Origin: Deltaproteobacteria bacterium
GTDB lineage: Bacteria > Desulfobacterota > Desulfobaccia > Desulfobaccales > 0-14-0-80-60-11
Assembly: GCA_019308625.1 (NCBI GenBank)
Contig: JAFDHU010000010.1
Span: 1-12,867 of the forward strand
Reading direction: 5' to 3'
Length of the DNA stretch: 12,867 bases
Numbering within the stretch: position 1 is the stretch's first letter; each line of letters starts with the position of its first letter. Below the pieces are notes generated by a model. It was not told the DNA's origin and did not search any database. It saw only the letters and a list, made by a program, of their open reading frames with translations. Positions 6,040 to 12,867 of this stretch are shown in pieces. The position numbers and the translations under genes were made by a program.

Positions 6040-6060
6040 GCAAAATTTTTGGGATATAAT
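6033..6060 (+). promoter_or_regulatory. Sigma-70-type promoter of the DUF3786 gene
   Basis: A perfect TATAAT -10 (6055-6060) sits 16 bases after GTGTCA (6033-6038, 4 of 6 matches). The -35 overlaps the opposite-strand TTGACA of the aro operon, so the two promoters are back to back. It would give a leader of about 50 bases before the gene at 6120. Confidence 0.6.
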
Positions 6061-6119
6061 TTTTATAAATACCTTTCTTCAGGTCCTTATCCGCCTCCCA
6101 ATACCCTCAAGGAGGAGAC

Positions 6120-6755
6120 ATGGCGCGCATTGATGACTACAAGACAGCCCGGGCCTTGGCCCAGGCCGAGCTGGCCAAACGCAACCCCAAACATGTGGCG
6201 GACAAAAGCAAAAGCGAATTCCTTGTCAACGAGGGCCAGGGGGGCCTGATCGTCCCCTATTTCGGTCAGCCCCGGCGGGTGCTGTGGCCGGACATCACGG
6301 TGGAGCCCCTGGACGGCCAGGGAGAGCTGCCCCTCACCGAGCAGATCCTTATTTTGCACTACCTGAAGGGAGCCACCGGGGAGCCGGTATCGGGAGTGAC
6401 TGTGGACTTCCGCACCGTGCCCGAAGGGAGCTTTTACTGGTCGGCTTTCGTGTCCCGGGCCAAAAAGCCTTTGCTGCAAACCTTCGGCCATGACCCCGCC
6501 TTTTACCTGGAAGTAGCCACCTTCATGGGAGGGTTGCCTGTCTCCCTGGGGGACGCGGCCGCCCGGTTTCAGGCCTTTCCCCTGGTGCCCATCATTCACG
6601 TGCTGTGGCGGGGGGACGAGGAGTTTGAACCGGATGCCAGCATCCTGTTTGATGAAACCATTTCCGAACACCTGTCCACCGAGGACATTGCCGCCTTGGC
6701 CGGGGCCTCAGTTTATCGGCTGATGGCCGCGGCCCGGCAGTTGCCTCGGAAGTAG
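6120..6755 (+). CDS. DUF3786 domain protein, function unknown
   Basis: The 211-residue protein matches the DUF3786 pattern as I know it: PLTEQILILHYLKGATG in the middle, then PEGSFYWSAF, a GDAA/FPLVPI/VLWRGDEEF stretch, LFDETISEHL and STEDIAAL near the C-terminus. The family is common in sulfate reducers, acetogens and related anaerobes and has no established function. Some members carry iron-sulfur cluster domains, but this one has no cysteine at all, so it cannot bind such a cluster by itself. It has no signal peptide or membrane segment, so it is probably cytoplasmic. The start is secure: AAGGAGGA lies five bases before ATG 6120. It is transcribed alone, divergently from the aro operon, from a promoter that overlaps the aro promoter. 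No convincing terminator is visible in the 97 bases after it. Confidence 0.85.
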   Translation: MARIDDYKTARALAQAELAKRNPKHVADKSKSEFLVNEGQGGLIVPYFGQPRRVLWPDITVEPLDGQGELPLTEQILILHYLKGATGEPVSGVTVDFRTVPEGSFYWSAFVSRAKKPLLQTFGHDPAFYLEVATFMGGLPVSLGDAAARFQAFPLVPIIHVLWRGDEEFEPDASILFDETISEHLSTEDIAALAGASVYRLMAAARQLPRK

Positions 6756-6852
6756 AGGAGGCGGCCGGAGCCCTCAGGCCTTTCTCCGACCCGCCGGCGG
6801 CCTAGCCTGCTGCAAAAAAGCAAGGGGAGCCGGGGGCAACAGAGGCAAGAAT

Positions 6853-7983
6853 TTAACCCAGGCGTTCCCGGAAGCGCAGCACGCTTAAAGTCAGAAGGGC
6901 CGTGCCCAGGAGCGCCAAACCCACCAGTTGGGGCCACAGCACCTTAAGCCCCACGCCTTTCAGGAAGACGTCCTGGATGATGATGATGAAGTAGCGCAGG
7001 GGATTGAGATAGGTAAAATACTGCACCGCCACCGGCATGTTGGGGATGGGGAACACCAACCCGGAAAGGAGCAAGGCCGGGGTGAAAAGAAAGACCCCGG
7101 CCATCATGGCCTGCTGCTGGGTGCGGGACAGGGTGGAGATGAGCAGCCCCAGCCCCACGGAGTTGAACAGGAAGAAAATCACTCCGGCCAACAGCACCAG
7201 AGGATGGCCCCGGAAAGGCACCCCGAACCAGAACAGGGCCACCAGGGTCACCAGCACCACGTCCACCAGGGAGATGAGCACAAAGGGGATGGTTTTGCCC
7301 AGCATGAACTCCAGAGGCCGGAGGGGGGAGACCAGAATCTGCTCCATGGTGCCCAGCTCCTTTTCCCGCACCACCGACAAGGCGGTGAGCATCAGGGTCA
7401 CCAGCATAATCACCATGGCGATGACCCCCGGGACGTAGGTGAAGCGGCTGATCAAGTTGACGTTGAACCAGGCCCGGGGCTCAATAGCCACCGGCAGGGC
7501 CAGGCTTTCCCCCAGACCCATCTGCTGCAGGTGCTGGTTCAGCACCCCTTGGGCATAAGAGGCCAGGATGGTGTTGGCATAGCGGGACACCACCAGCGCG
7601 GTGTTGGAGTCGGTGCCGTCCACGATGAGCTGCAAGGAGGCCGTCCGCCCGGCCCGGAGGTCCTCGGTGAAATCCGGGGGAATCCGCAGGGCCACGGTGA
7701 TGCGGTTCCGGTCCATCAGGTCCCGGATCTCGCCTTCCCGGTTCACCTGCCAGCGCAGGTCAAAATAGTCCGTGGCAGCAAAGCGGCGGATCAAGTCCCG
7801 GCTCACCGGGGTGCGGTCCTGGTCAAAGATCGCGGTGGTGATGTGCTTGAGGTCAAAATTGATGGCGTAGCCGTAAATGATGAGCTGGATGATGGGGGGC
7901 AGGATGACGAACAGGCGCAGCCGGGGATCTCTTAAGGCCTGAATGAATTCCTTGATGATGAGGTGCCGGATGCGCCGCCACAT
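6853..7983 (-). CDS. ABC-2 type exporter permease, second of a pair (YbhR/YbhS-like)
   Basis: This 376-residue protein is a membrane subunit of an ABC-2 (PF12698-type) exporter. It has one N-terminal membrane helix (about 24-44, FVILPPIIQLIIYGYAI), a large extracytoplasmic domain with the family segment DGTDSNTA, and five further helices in the C-terminal half. VVREKELGTMEQILVSPL is the conserved cytoplasmic coupling stretch between helices. It is clearly paralogous to the gene just upstream, and the two probably form a heterodimer. The ORF is open for 37 more codons upstream, but those would overlap the preceding gene; ATG 7983 gives a 26-base gap and the family N-terminus (MWRRIRHLIIKEF). 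The Shine-Dalgarno is weak (GGAA 9-10 bases upstream). It is the last gene of the exporter operon. The substrate cannot be told from sequence. Confidence 0.92.
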   Translation of the reverse strand: MWRRIRHLIIKEFIQALRDPRLRLFVILPPIIQLIIYGYAINFDLKHITTAIFDQDRTPVSRDLIRRFAATDYFDLRWQVNREGEIRDLMDRNRITVALRIPPDFTEDLRAGRTASLQLIVDGTDSNTALVVSRYANTILASYAQGVLNQHLQQMGLGESLALPVAIEPRAWFNVNLISRFTYVPGVIAMVIMLVTLMLTALSVVREKELGTMEQILVSPLRPLEFMLGKTIPFVLISLVDVVLVTLVALFWFGVPFRGHPLVLLAGVIFFLFNSVGLGLLISTLSRTQQQAMMAGVFLFTPALLLSGLVFPIPNMPVAVQYFTYLNPLRYFIIIIQDVFLKGVGLKVLWPQLVGLALLGTALLTLSVLRFRERLG

Positions 7984-8009
7984 GGAGAGGTTTTCCGTTT
8001 TCAGTATTT

Positions 8010-9143
8010 TTAGCGGATTTTTTTGACGAACTTGCGTTGGGCGGCCACCAGGAAAAACACCGCAAAAACCGTCAGCACCGCCACCTGGGGCCACAGGAGG
8101 GCCACCCCCACGCCTTTCAGGTAGATGCCCTTGGAGATGGTCACAAAGTAGCGGGAAGGCACAATGTAGGACACCAGGCGCAGGGCCAGGGGCATCTGCT
8201 GAATGGCGAATACAAAGCCGGACAACATAAAGGCCGGCAGAAAGGTGAGCAGGGTGGCCATCTGGTAGGCTTGAAGCTGATTGACCGACAGGACCGAGAT
8301 GAGCAGCCCCTGCCCCAGCATCACCACCAGAAAGAGGGCGGAGAGCAGAATCAATAAGAATACGTCGCCCCGCAGCGGCACCTCAAACAACAGCACCCCC
8401 ATCCCTAAGGCGATGAACATGTCCACCATGCCGATGATGAAGTAGGGCCCCAGTTTGCCAAAGATGAGCTCCCATTTTTTCAGGGGGGTGGCCAGCAGGC
8501 CCTCCATGCTGCCCCGCTCCTCTTCCCGCACGATGGTCAAGGCGGTAAGCAGGGAGCCCACCATAGTCATGATGACCACAATGAGGCCGGGGACAATGAA
8601 GTTTTTGCTTTCCAGTTCCTCGTTGAACCAGATGCGGGGCTCGCTTCTGACCTCTGCCGGCGGGCGGCTTAAGCCCCGGGCCCGCAGGCGCTCCACCATC
8701 AGGCCCTGGTTGTAGGCCGCGGCCACCGCTTGAACGTAGCCCAGGATGATGTTGGCAATATTGGCGTCGGTGCCGTCCACCAGGACCTGCACCCGGGCCG
8801 TGCCCCCGGATTTCAGGCGGCGGGAGAAGTCGTGGGGGATGACCAGAGCCAGCCACACCTGCCGGGAGTCGATGAGCGTGGCAATCTGGGTGTAGGAGGA
8901 CACCTGCCGGGTCACTTTAAAGTAGCGGGAGGCCGCAAACTTCTGGAGAAAGTCCCGGCTGAGCTGGCTGCCCTCCCGGTCCAGCACCGCAGTGGGGACC
9001 TGCTTGATATCAAAAGTCAGGGCATAGCCGTAAAGCAGGAGCAGCATCACCGGAAGCAGGATGGCTTGGGCGAGGCTCGCGGGATCCCGCTTGATGTGGA
9101 TGAGCTCTTTGCGAAAAACGGCCCAGGTGCGTACCAGGTCCAT
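8010..9143 (-). CDS. ABC-2 type exporter permease, first of a pair (YbhS-like)
   Basis: A 377-residue membrane subunit of the same exporter. Predicted helices are near residues 24-44, 182-203, 233-255, 260-285, 293-315 and 350-368, with a large extracytoplasmic domain (about 45-180) containing DGTDANIANIILGY. The stretch VREEERGSMEGLLATPL between helices 2 and 3 is the typical ATPase-facing element. The length equals that of E. coli YbhS. ATG 9143 has GGAG six bases upstream. It lies 47 bases after the ATPase gene and 26 bases before the second permease, so the order adaptor-ATPase-permease-permease matches ybhGFSR. In E. coli that system is linked to drug export and cation tolerance; the same role here is only inference. 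Confidence 0.94.
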   Translation of the reverse strand: MDLVRTWAVFRKELIHIKRDPASLAQAILLPVMLLLLYGYALTFDIKQVPTAVLDREGSQLSRDFLQKFAASRYFKVTRQVSSYTQIATLIDSRQVWLALVIPHDFSRRLKSGGTARVQVLVDGTDANIANIILGYVQAVAAAYNQGLMVERLRARGLSRPPAEVRSEPRIWFNEELESKNFIVPGLIVVIMTMVGSLLTALTIVREEERGSMEGLLATPLKKWELIFGKLGPYFIIGMVDMFIALGMGVLLFEVPLRGDVFLLILLSALFLVVMLGQGLLISVLSVNQLQAYQMATLLTFLPAFMLSGFVFAIQQMPLALRLVSYIVPSRYFVTISKGIYLKGVGVALLWPQVAVLTVFAVFFLVAAQRKFVKKIR

Positions 9144-9190
9144 AGCGGGCTCCAGGTTACAGGCTTCAGGTGGCCAGGATAGTTATGCCT

Positions 9191-10165
9191 TCATACCGGC
9201 ATGGACCCCTGTCTTCCGGCGTTCTTCTCCTGCTTATCTTCGGCCTCCTGGATCAGGGAAATAAAGGCGTCCTCCAGGCTAGGCTCAATGTGCTGCAGCC
9301 GGTGGACGGTGATGCCGGCCTGGCTCAGGGCCTGCTGCACCGCGGTTTGGGCCTCTGCCGGCTGGGGGGTGGACAGGTGCAGGCCCGCGCCGAACACCGC
9401 GGCGTGGGTGACCTGCGGGAGCCGCGTCAGAATCTCCAGGGCCTCCCCCAGCCGGTCAGGATACACCGCCAGGATGTGCTCAGGAACCTGCTCCTTGAGA
9501 TGCCGGGGCGGCCCCTGGGCGATGATTTTGCCCTGGTAGATGAGCACCAGCTGGTCGCAGAATTCTGCTTCGTCCATGTAGTGAGTGGTGACCAGGACCG
9601 TCACCCCCCGGGCGGCCATGGCATAGATGAGGTCCCAGAAATTGCGGCGGGAGATGGGGTCCACGCCGCTGGTGGGCTCATCCAGAAACAGGATGGAGGG
9701 CTCATGCAGGATGGCCGAGGCCAGGGCCAGCCGCTGCCTGAGGCCCAGGGGCAGGATGCGGGTCAGGTCCCGGCGGCGGTCCAAGAGGCCCACCAGGCCC
9801 AGCACCTCCTCAATCCGCTCTTTGAGGCGGGAGTTGGGCAGACCGTAGATGCCCCCGAAGAAATGCAGGTTTTCCTCGGCGGTCAAATCCTCATACAGGG
9901 AAAACCGCTGGGACATGTAGCCCACCTGCTGTTTGATTTTATGGCTTTCCCGGATGAGGTCATAGCCGGCCACCCGGCCCTCCCCGGCGGAGGGCAGCAG
10001 CAGGCCGATCAGCATGCGGATGGTGGTGGACTTGCCGGCCCCGTTGGGCCCCAGAAAACCGAAAATCTCCCCCCGGGCCACCGAGAAGCTGATATTATCC
10101 ACCGCCCGGAAGCCGTTGAAATCCCGGGTGAGATGGTGGACTGCAATGACCGGGGCGGCAGTCAT
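9191..10165 (-). CDS. ABC exporter ATP-binding protein (YbhF/RbbA-like, single nucleotide-binding domain)
   Basis: The 324-residue protein powers the exporter. It has Walker A GPNGAGKSTT (39-48), the Q-loop VGYMSQ (Gln86), Walker B ILFLDEP (158-164), the D-loop SGVDP and the switch His195 in TTHYMDEAE. The signature loop reads LPLGLRQRLALA in place of LSGGQ. This degenerate form is, to my knowledge, usual for the YbhF/RbbA branch, so it is not evidence of inactivity. A C-terminal extension of about 100 residues ends in EPSLEDAFISL, typical of DRA/CcmA-type ATPases. E. coli YbhF carries two ATPase domains in one chain; here there is one, so the protein probably acts as a homodimer under the two permeases. 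ATG 10165 overlaps the adaptor stop (ATGA), so translation is coupled. Confidence 0.95.
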   Translation of the reverse strand: MTAAPVIAVHHLTRDFNGFRAVDNISFSVARGEIFGFLGPNGAGKSTTIRMLIGLLLPSAGEGRVAGYDLIRESHKIKQQVGYMSQRFSLYEDLTAEENLHFFGGIYGLPNSRLKERIEEVLGLVGLLDRRRDLTRILPLGLRQRLALASAILHEPSILFLDEPTSGVDPISRRNFWDLIYAMAARGVTVLVTTHYMDEAEFCDQLVLIYQGKIIAQGPPRHLKEQVPEHILAVYPDRLGEALEILTRLPQVTHAAVFGAGLHLSTPQPAEAQTAVQQALSQAGITVHRLQHIEPSLEDAFISLIQEAEDKQEKNAGRQGSMPV

Positions 10166-11172
10166 TTGCCCCGGCCCTTCTCCGCATCCAAGAAAATCAC
10201 CGCCTCGGCTGGCATGCCCGGCTTCAGCTCATAGTTGGGGTTTTCCACCCTGATTTTGGTGCGATACACCAGGGTGACCCGCTCCTTGAAAGTCTCCACC
10301 GTCTTGGGGGTGAACTCGGCCTGGGAGGCTACATAGGACACCCAGCCGGGGTACTCCTTGCCGGGATAGGTGTCGGTGGTGATGACCGCCTTCTGGCCGT
10401 AAGTCACCCGGGCCAGGTCGGTTTCGGGAATCCAACCTTCAAAATAGACGTTGTCCAGGTCTCCCAGGACCAGCACGGTGGCGCCCACCGCGGCCACCTG
10501 GCCGGGCTCCGCGGGCCGGGACAGGACCACCCCGTTTACCGGGGAGCGGATGACTGCATAGCCCAAGCGGGTTTTGGCCAGCTTAAGAGCGGCCTTGGCC
10601 TGTTCCAGTTCCGCCCGGGCCAAGGCGATGTCTTCCTTCCGGAATCCGGACCGCCGCAGGTGGTATTGCTCTTGGGCCCGGCGCAGGGCGGCTTGGGCCA
10701 TAAGATACGCGGCCTTGGCCCGATCCCGGGTGGAGGCGGACACCACCCGCCGCTGAAAGAGATTTTCCAGGCGTTGGTAATCCTTTTTTTTGTTTTCATA
10801 GTCCGCCTTGGCCTGGGCCACTGCGGCGGCCGCCTCCCCCACTTCCTGGGAGCGGAAGCCGGACTCCAGTTTGGCCAGATTGGCCCGGGCGGCCTCCAGC
10901 CGGGCCGCAGCCACCGCCACTTCCTGGCGCAGGTCCTCCGCCTCCAGTTCTGCGGCCACCTGGCCGGCCTTGATGAACTGGCCCTCCTCAAAATGAATCA
11001 CCCTGATTCGGCCGGGCACCTTGAAGGCCAGGTCGGTTTCGGTGGCTTCAATGTGGCCCATGAGCCTTAAGGAGTCCCGGATTCTGGGGGTGCCAGCGAC
11101 CAGCAGCCAGTAGGCTAGGCTGCCGGCCAGCAAGACTCCCGCCAGGACCAGAATGATGACAGTGCGTTTCAC
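10162..11172 (-). CDS. HlyD-family periplasmic adaptor (membrane fusion protein, YbhG-like)
   Basis: The 336-residue protein links the inner-membrane exporter to an outer-membrane channel. It starts with a signal anchor (residues 4-26, VIILVLAGVLLAGSLAYWLLV), then a first half-lipoyl segment (VPGRIRVIHFEEGQFIKAGQ). A long alpha-helical coiled coil follows (about 80-205), rich in Ala/Glu/Lys/Arg heptads. The second half-lipoyl segment is VIRSPVNGVVLSRPAEPGQ, followed by a beta-barrel region ending in ELKPGMPAEAVI. The start codon is GTG at 11172; AGGA lies nine bases upstream. It is the first gene of the exporter operon and overlaps the ATPase gene by four bases. No outer-membrane factor gene is in the window. 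Confidence 0.94.
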   Translation of the reverse strand: MKRTVIILVLAGVLLAGSLAYWLLVAGTPRIRDSLRLMGHIEATETDLAFKVPGRIRVIHFEEGQFIKAGQVAAELEAEDLRQEVAVAAARLEAARANLAKLESGFRSQEVGEAAAAVAQAKADYENKKKDYQRLENLFQRRVVSASTRDRAKAAYLMAQAALRRAQEQYHLRRSGFRKEDIALARAELEQAKAALKLAKTRLGYAVIRSPVNGVVLSRPAEPGQVAAVGATVLVLGDLDNVYFEGWIPETDLARVTYGQKAVITTDTYPGKEYPGWVSYVASQAEFTPKTVETFKERVTLVYRTKIRVENPNYELKPGMPAEAVIFLDAEKGRGK

Positions 11173-11231
11173 CTCGGTCAGTCCTAGAGCCGGTCAGCAA
11201 TCTGCCGGACTTACTCCGTCCGATGAACCAT

Positions 11232-11261
11232 ACAATATGTCCAACCGGCAGGGATAGTCAA
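11232..11261 (-). promoter_or_regulatory. Likely promoter of the exporter operon
   Basis: TTGACT (11261-11256) and TATTGT (11237-11232) are spaced by 18 bases on the minus strand. Transcription would start near 11225, about 50 bases before GTG 11172. The leader contains a small CGGAC/GTCCG hairpin. No regulator site is recognisable. Confidence 0.5.
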
Positions 11262-11302
11262 CCGCTCTCCCTCAACCCCGAGGAAATATGCGGGATTGGG
11301 CA

Positions 11303-11341
11303 GGGGAGAGGTAAAGGCCCGGGGGCCCAGCCCTCTTCCCC
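11303..11341. repeat. G/C-rich imperfect palindrome in the divergent intergenic region
   Basis: GGGGAGAGG (11303-11311) and CCCTCTTCCCC (11331-11341) flank an inner GGCC-CGGG-GGCC palindrome. It lies between the exporter promoter and the nucleotidase promoter. Its role is unknown; it could be a remnant of a dispersed palindromic element or an end-of-transcript structure, though there is no strong U-tract. Confidence 0.35.
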
Positions 11342-11352
11342 GGCTTTTAAAT

Positions 11353-11381
11353 GTTACAAGGAGCTGCGCTTGGGGTAGAAT
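11353..11381 (+). promoter_or_regulatory. Likely promoter of the 5'-nucleotidase gene
   Basis: GTTACA (11353-11358, 4 of 6) and TAGAAT (11376-11381, 5 of 6) are separated by 17 bases. The transcript would start near 11388, about 20 bases before ATG 11409, leaving just enough room for the GGAGG ribosome site. Confidence 0.5.
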
Positions 11382-11408
11382 GGCGTGAAAGAACCGAGGG
11401 AGGACAAT

Positions 11409-12867
11409 ATGTGGGGCAGACGGGGTGTCCCAAGGTTTCTCAGTTTCCTGCTGGCGCTGGCCCTGGTTCTGGCCACGGCGGCTGCCGCCGGTGCCGGCCC
11501 GGCCCGCATACGCATTTTCCATGTCAACGATTTTCACGGCTATGCCGAGCCCTTTCGTCCCTTCGGCTCCATCTTCCTTGAGGGAGGTATAGCCTATCTG
11601 GCGGCCCGGCTGAAGCAGCTCCGGCAGGAGAGGCCGTCATTGCTTCTGGCCGCCGGGGACATGATTCAGGGCGACAACTGGGCCAACCTCTTTCAGGGGG
11701 CCCCGGTGATTGAGGTGATGAACGCCATGGGCTTTGACGCCATGGTGGTGGGCAACCATGAGTTTGACTTCGGGCCGGAGGTGCTGCAACGAAGAATCGC
11801 CCAGGCCAATTTTCCGGTGCTGGGGGCCAATGTGGCCGGCCTGCCGGGCTTGCGGCCCTATGTCATCAAAAAAGTGGGAGGCGTCAGAGTTGGCATTATC
11901 GGCGTCGTCACCCCGGAGACACCGACTTCGAACCACCCCCGGAATGTGGCCGGGCTTACCTTTCTGCGACCGGAGCCGGTGGTGAGCAAGTATCTGGCTG
12001 AACTCAGGCCCCGGGTGGACCTGGTGCTGGTCCTGTCTCACCTGGGATACCAAGCCGACCGGCGCCTGGCCGCGCAGGTCCCTGGGATTGATGTCATCGT
12101 GGGGGGCCATTCCCATACCAGGCTGTCCCGGCCCGTGCGGGTGAACGGCGTCATCATTGTGCAAGCCCATGAATACGCCCGGGTTCTGGGGGTCCTGGAC
12201 CTCACTGTCGAGGCCGGGAAGATTGCTGCTTTCCAAGGTCGCCTGGAAGACATCAGCCCGGACTTTCTGGCCCCGGACCCGGTAATCCTGGAGATTGTCC
12301 AAAAATACGCCCGTCAGGTGGACGCCCGGCTGGACGGCTCTGGACGGCACCCGCACCTGCAGTCGGGAGACCAATCTGGGCAACCTGGTGGCCGACGCCG
12401 TCCGGCAGGTCGCCGGGGCGGAGGCGGCCATCATTAACGGCGGGAGCATCCGGGCGGACATCGCCCGGGGGGCCATCACCCGGAAAAACGTGTATAAAGC
12501 CCTGCCGTTTCCCGACTATATCGTGGTGGTTCGCCTCACCGGGGCGCAGCTCCGGAAAGCTCTGGAGCACGGGGTTTCCGGCCCAGGACCCCGAGGAAGG
12601 TTTCCCCAGGTCTCAGGCCTAACCTTTACCTACCGCCCGCAGGCGCCGCCGGGAAGGCGGGTGCAGCAAATTTTGGTGAGCGGCCGTCCCTTGGAGGCTG
12701 ACAAAATCTATACTGTAGCCACCAACAACTTCCTGGCCGCAGGCGGGGACGGCTATCAGGTGTTTGCAGAAGCGCTCAAACCCAAGGTCGGGCGGCCAGC
12801 CCGGTGTGGCCCCGGGACGACGGTAAGGGAGGCGGTCATCACCTATATAAAATCCCAGGGGAAAATC
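11409..12867 (+). pseudogene. Secreted 5'-nucleotidase / UshA-family phosphoesterase, frameshifted and cut by the window edge
   Basis: The family removes phosphate from nucleotides and related compounds in the periplasm, using two metal ions. The N-terminus is a signal peptide (RRG, then a hydrophobic stretch of about 18 residues ending in AAAAGAG). The metallophosphatase domain has HVNDFHG, AAGDMIQGD, GNHEFDFG, LSHLGYQAD and GGHSHTR, all metal or catalytic motifs. After VDARLDG (about 12338) the frame runs into unrelated Gly/Arg-rich sequence and stops at 12437. The C-terminal 5'-nucleotidase domain continues one frame over from 12340: ETNLGNLVADAV, INGGSIRADIARGAIT, LPFPDY, LTGAQLRKALEHGVS, GRFPQVSGLTF and AAGGDGYQVF, still open at the window end. 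The break lies on a 10-bp tandem repeat. The family segment of the VIGxTxVxL type that normally precedes the LDGTR-like stretch is also missing. ATG 11409 is preferred because GGAGG lies six bases upstream. Confidence 0.88.
12330..12349 (+). repeat. 10-bp tandem repeat at the frameshift in the 5'-nucleotidase gene
   Basis: CTGGACGGCT (12330-12339) is followed at once by CTGGACGGCA (12340-12349). Ten bases shift the frame by +1. Removing one unit rejoins VDARLDG to TRTCSRETNLGNL in a single frame. Confidence 0.85.

Noticed and set aside
5796..6060. T-box or riboswitch as the explanation of the structured aro leader
   Set aside because: No T-box sequence (TGGNACCGCG-like) or specifier-loop layout, and no known metabolite-riboswitch core. 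The leader ORF and its alternating pairings explain the region better.
6756..6852. Possible bidirectional terminator between DUF3786 and the exporter operon
   Set aside because: Only short 3-5 bp stems (such as CGGAG/CTCCG) and a TTTTTT run without an adjacent strong stem. Not convincing on either strand.
7984..8094. N-terminal extension of the second permease
   Set aside because: The extra 37 codons overlap the end of the preceding permease gene and do not resemble the family N-terminus. ATG 7983 matches it.
11385..11408. GTG start eight codons upstream in the 5'-nucleotidase
   Set aside because: The Shine-Dalgarno GGAGG lies inside these codons, and the signal peptide starts properly at ATG 11409.
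1..12867. CRISPR arrays, insertion sequences, tRNA or rRNA genes
   Set aside because: No regularly spaced repeats, transposase motifs, terminal repeats with target duplications, or tRNA/rRNA signatures were seen.

Overview
The window is GC-rich and densely packed, and it looks like a sulfate-reducer-type deltaproteobacterium (Desulfobacterota, possibly close to Desulfobacca). This is an inference from gene content: an archaeal-type entry to aromatic synthesis in a bacterial operon, a DUF3786 protein, and G/C-rich intergenic palindromes. No rRNA or tRNA is present to fix the taxonomy.

Region 1 (1-6040, minus strand) is an aromatic amino acid operon. It reads ADH synthase (class I aldolase) > 3-dehydroquinate synthase II > pheA (chorismate mutase/prephenate dehydratase) > aroD > aroE > aroA, and aroA runs off the left edge. 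The first two genes replace DAHP synthase and AroB, so the pathway starts from aspartate semialdehyde and a deoxyketohexose phosphate. AroD, AroE and AroA continue towards chorismate, and PheA makes phenylpyruvate. AroK and AroC are not in the window. Most genes are translationally coupled by 1-4 base overlaps.

The best find is in front of this operon (5835-5996, minus strand). It is a complete, apparently classical ribosome-mediated attenuator: a 27-codon leader peptide with its own Shine-Dalgarno, containing 5 Tyr, 3 Phe and 2 Trp codons (core PYYFSYYYF), followed by mutually exclusive 1:2, 2:3 and 3:4 pairings. The 3:4 hairpin is a rho-independent terminator just before the first structural gene. 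This leader is too short for ordinary ORF calling.

Region 2 (6033-6755, plus strand) is a divergent DUF3786 gene whose promoter shares its -35 area with the aro promoter.

Region 3 (6853-11261, minus strand) is a four-gene YbhGFSR-like ABC-2 exporter operon: HlyD-family periplasmic adaptor > ATPase > two paralogous permeases.

Region 4 (11353-12867, plus strand) is a secreted UshA-type 5'-nucleotidase. Its frame is broken at a 10-bp tandem repeat, and the gene runs off the right edge. A second oddity is a cluster of three strong G/C palindromes lying in frame inside the 5' end of aroD.
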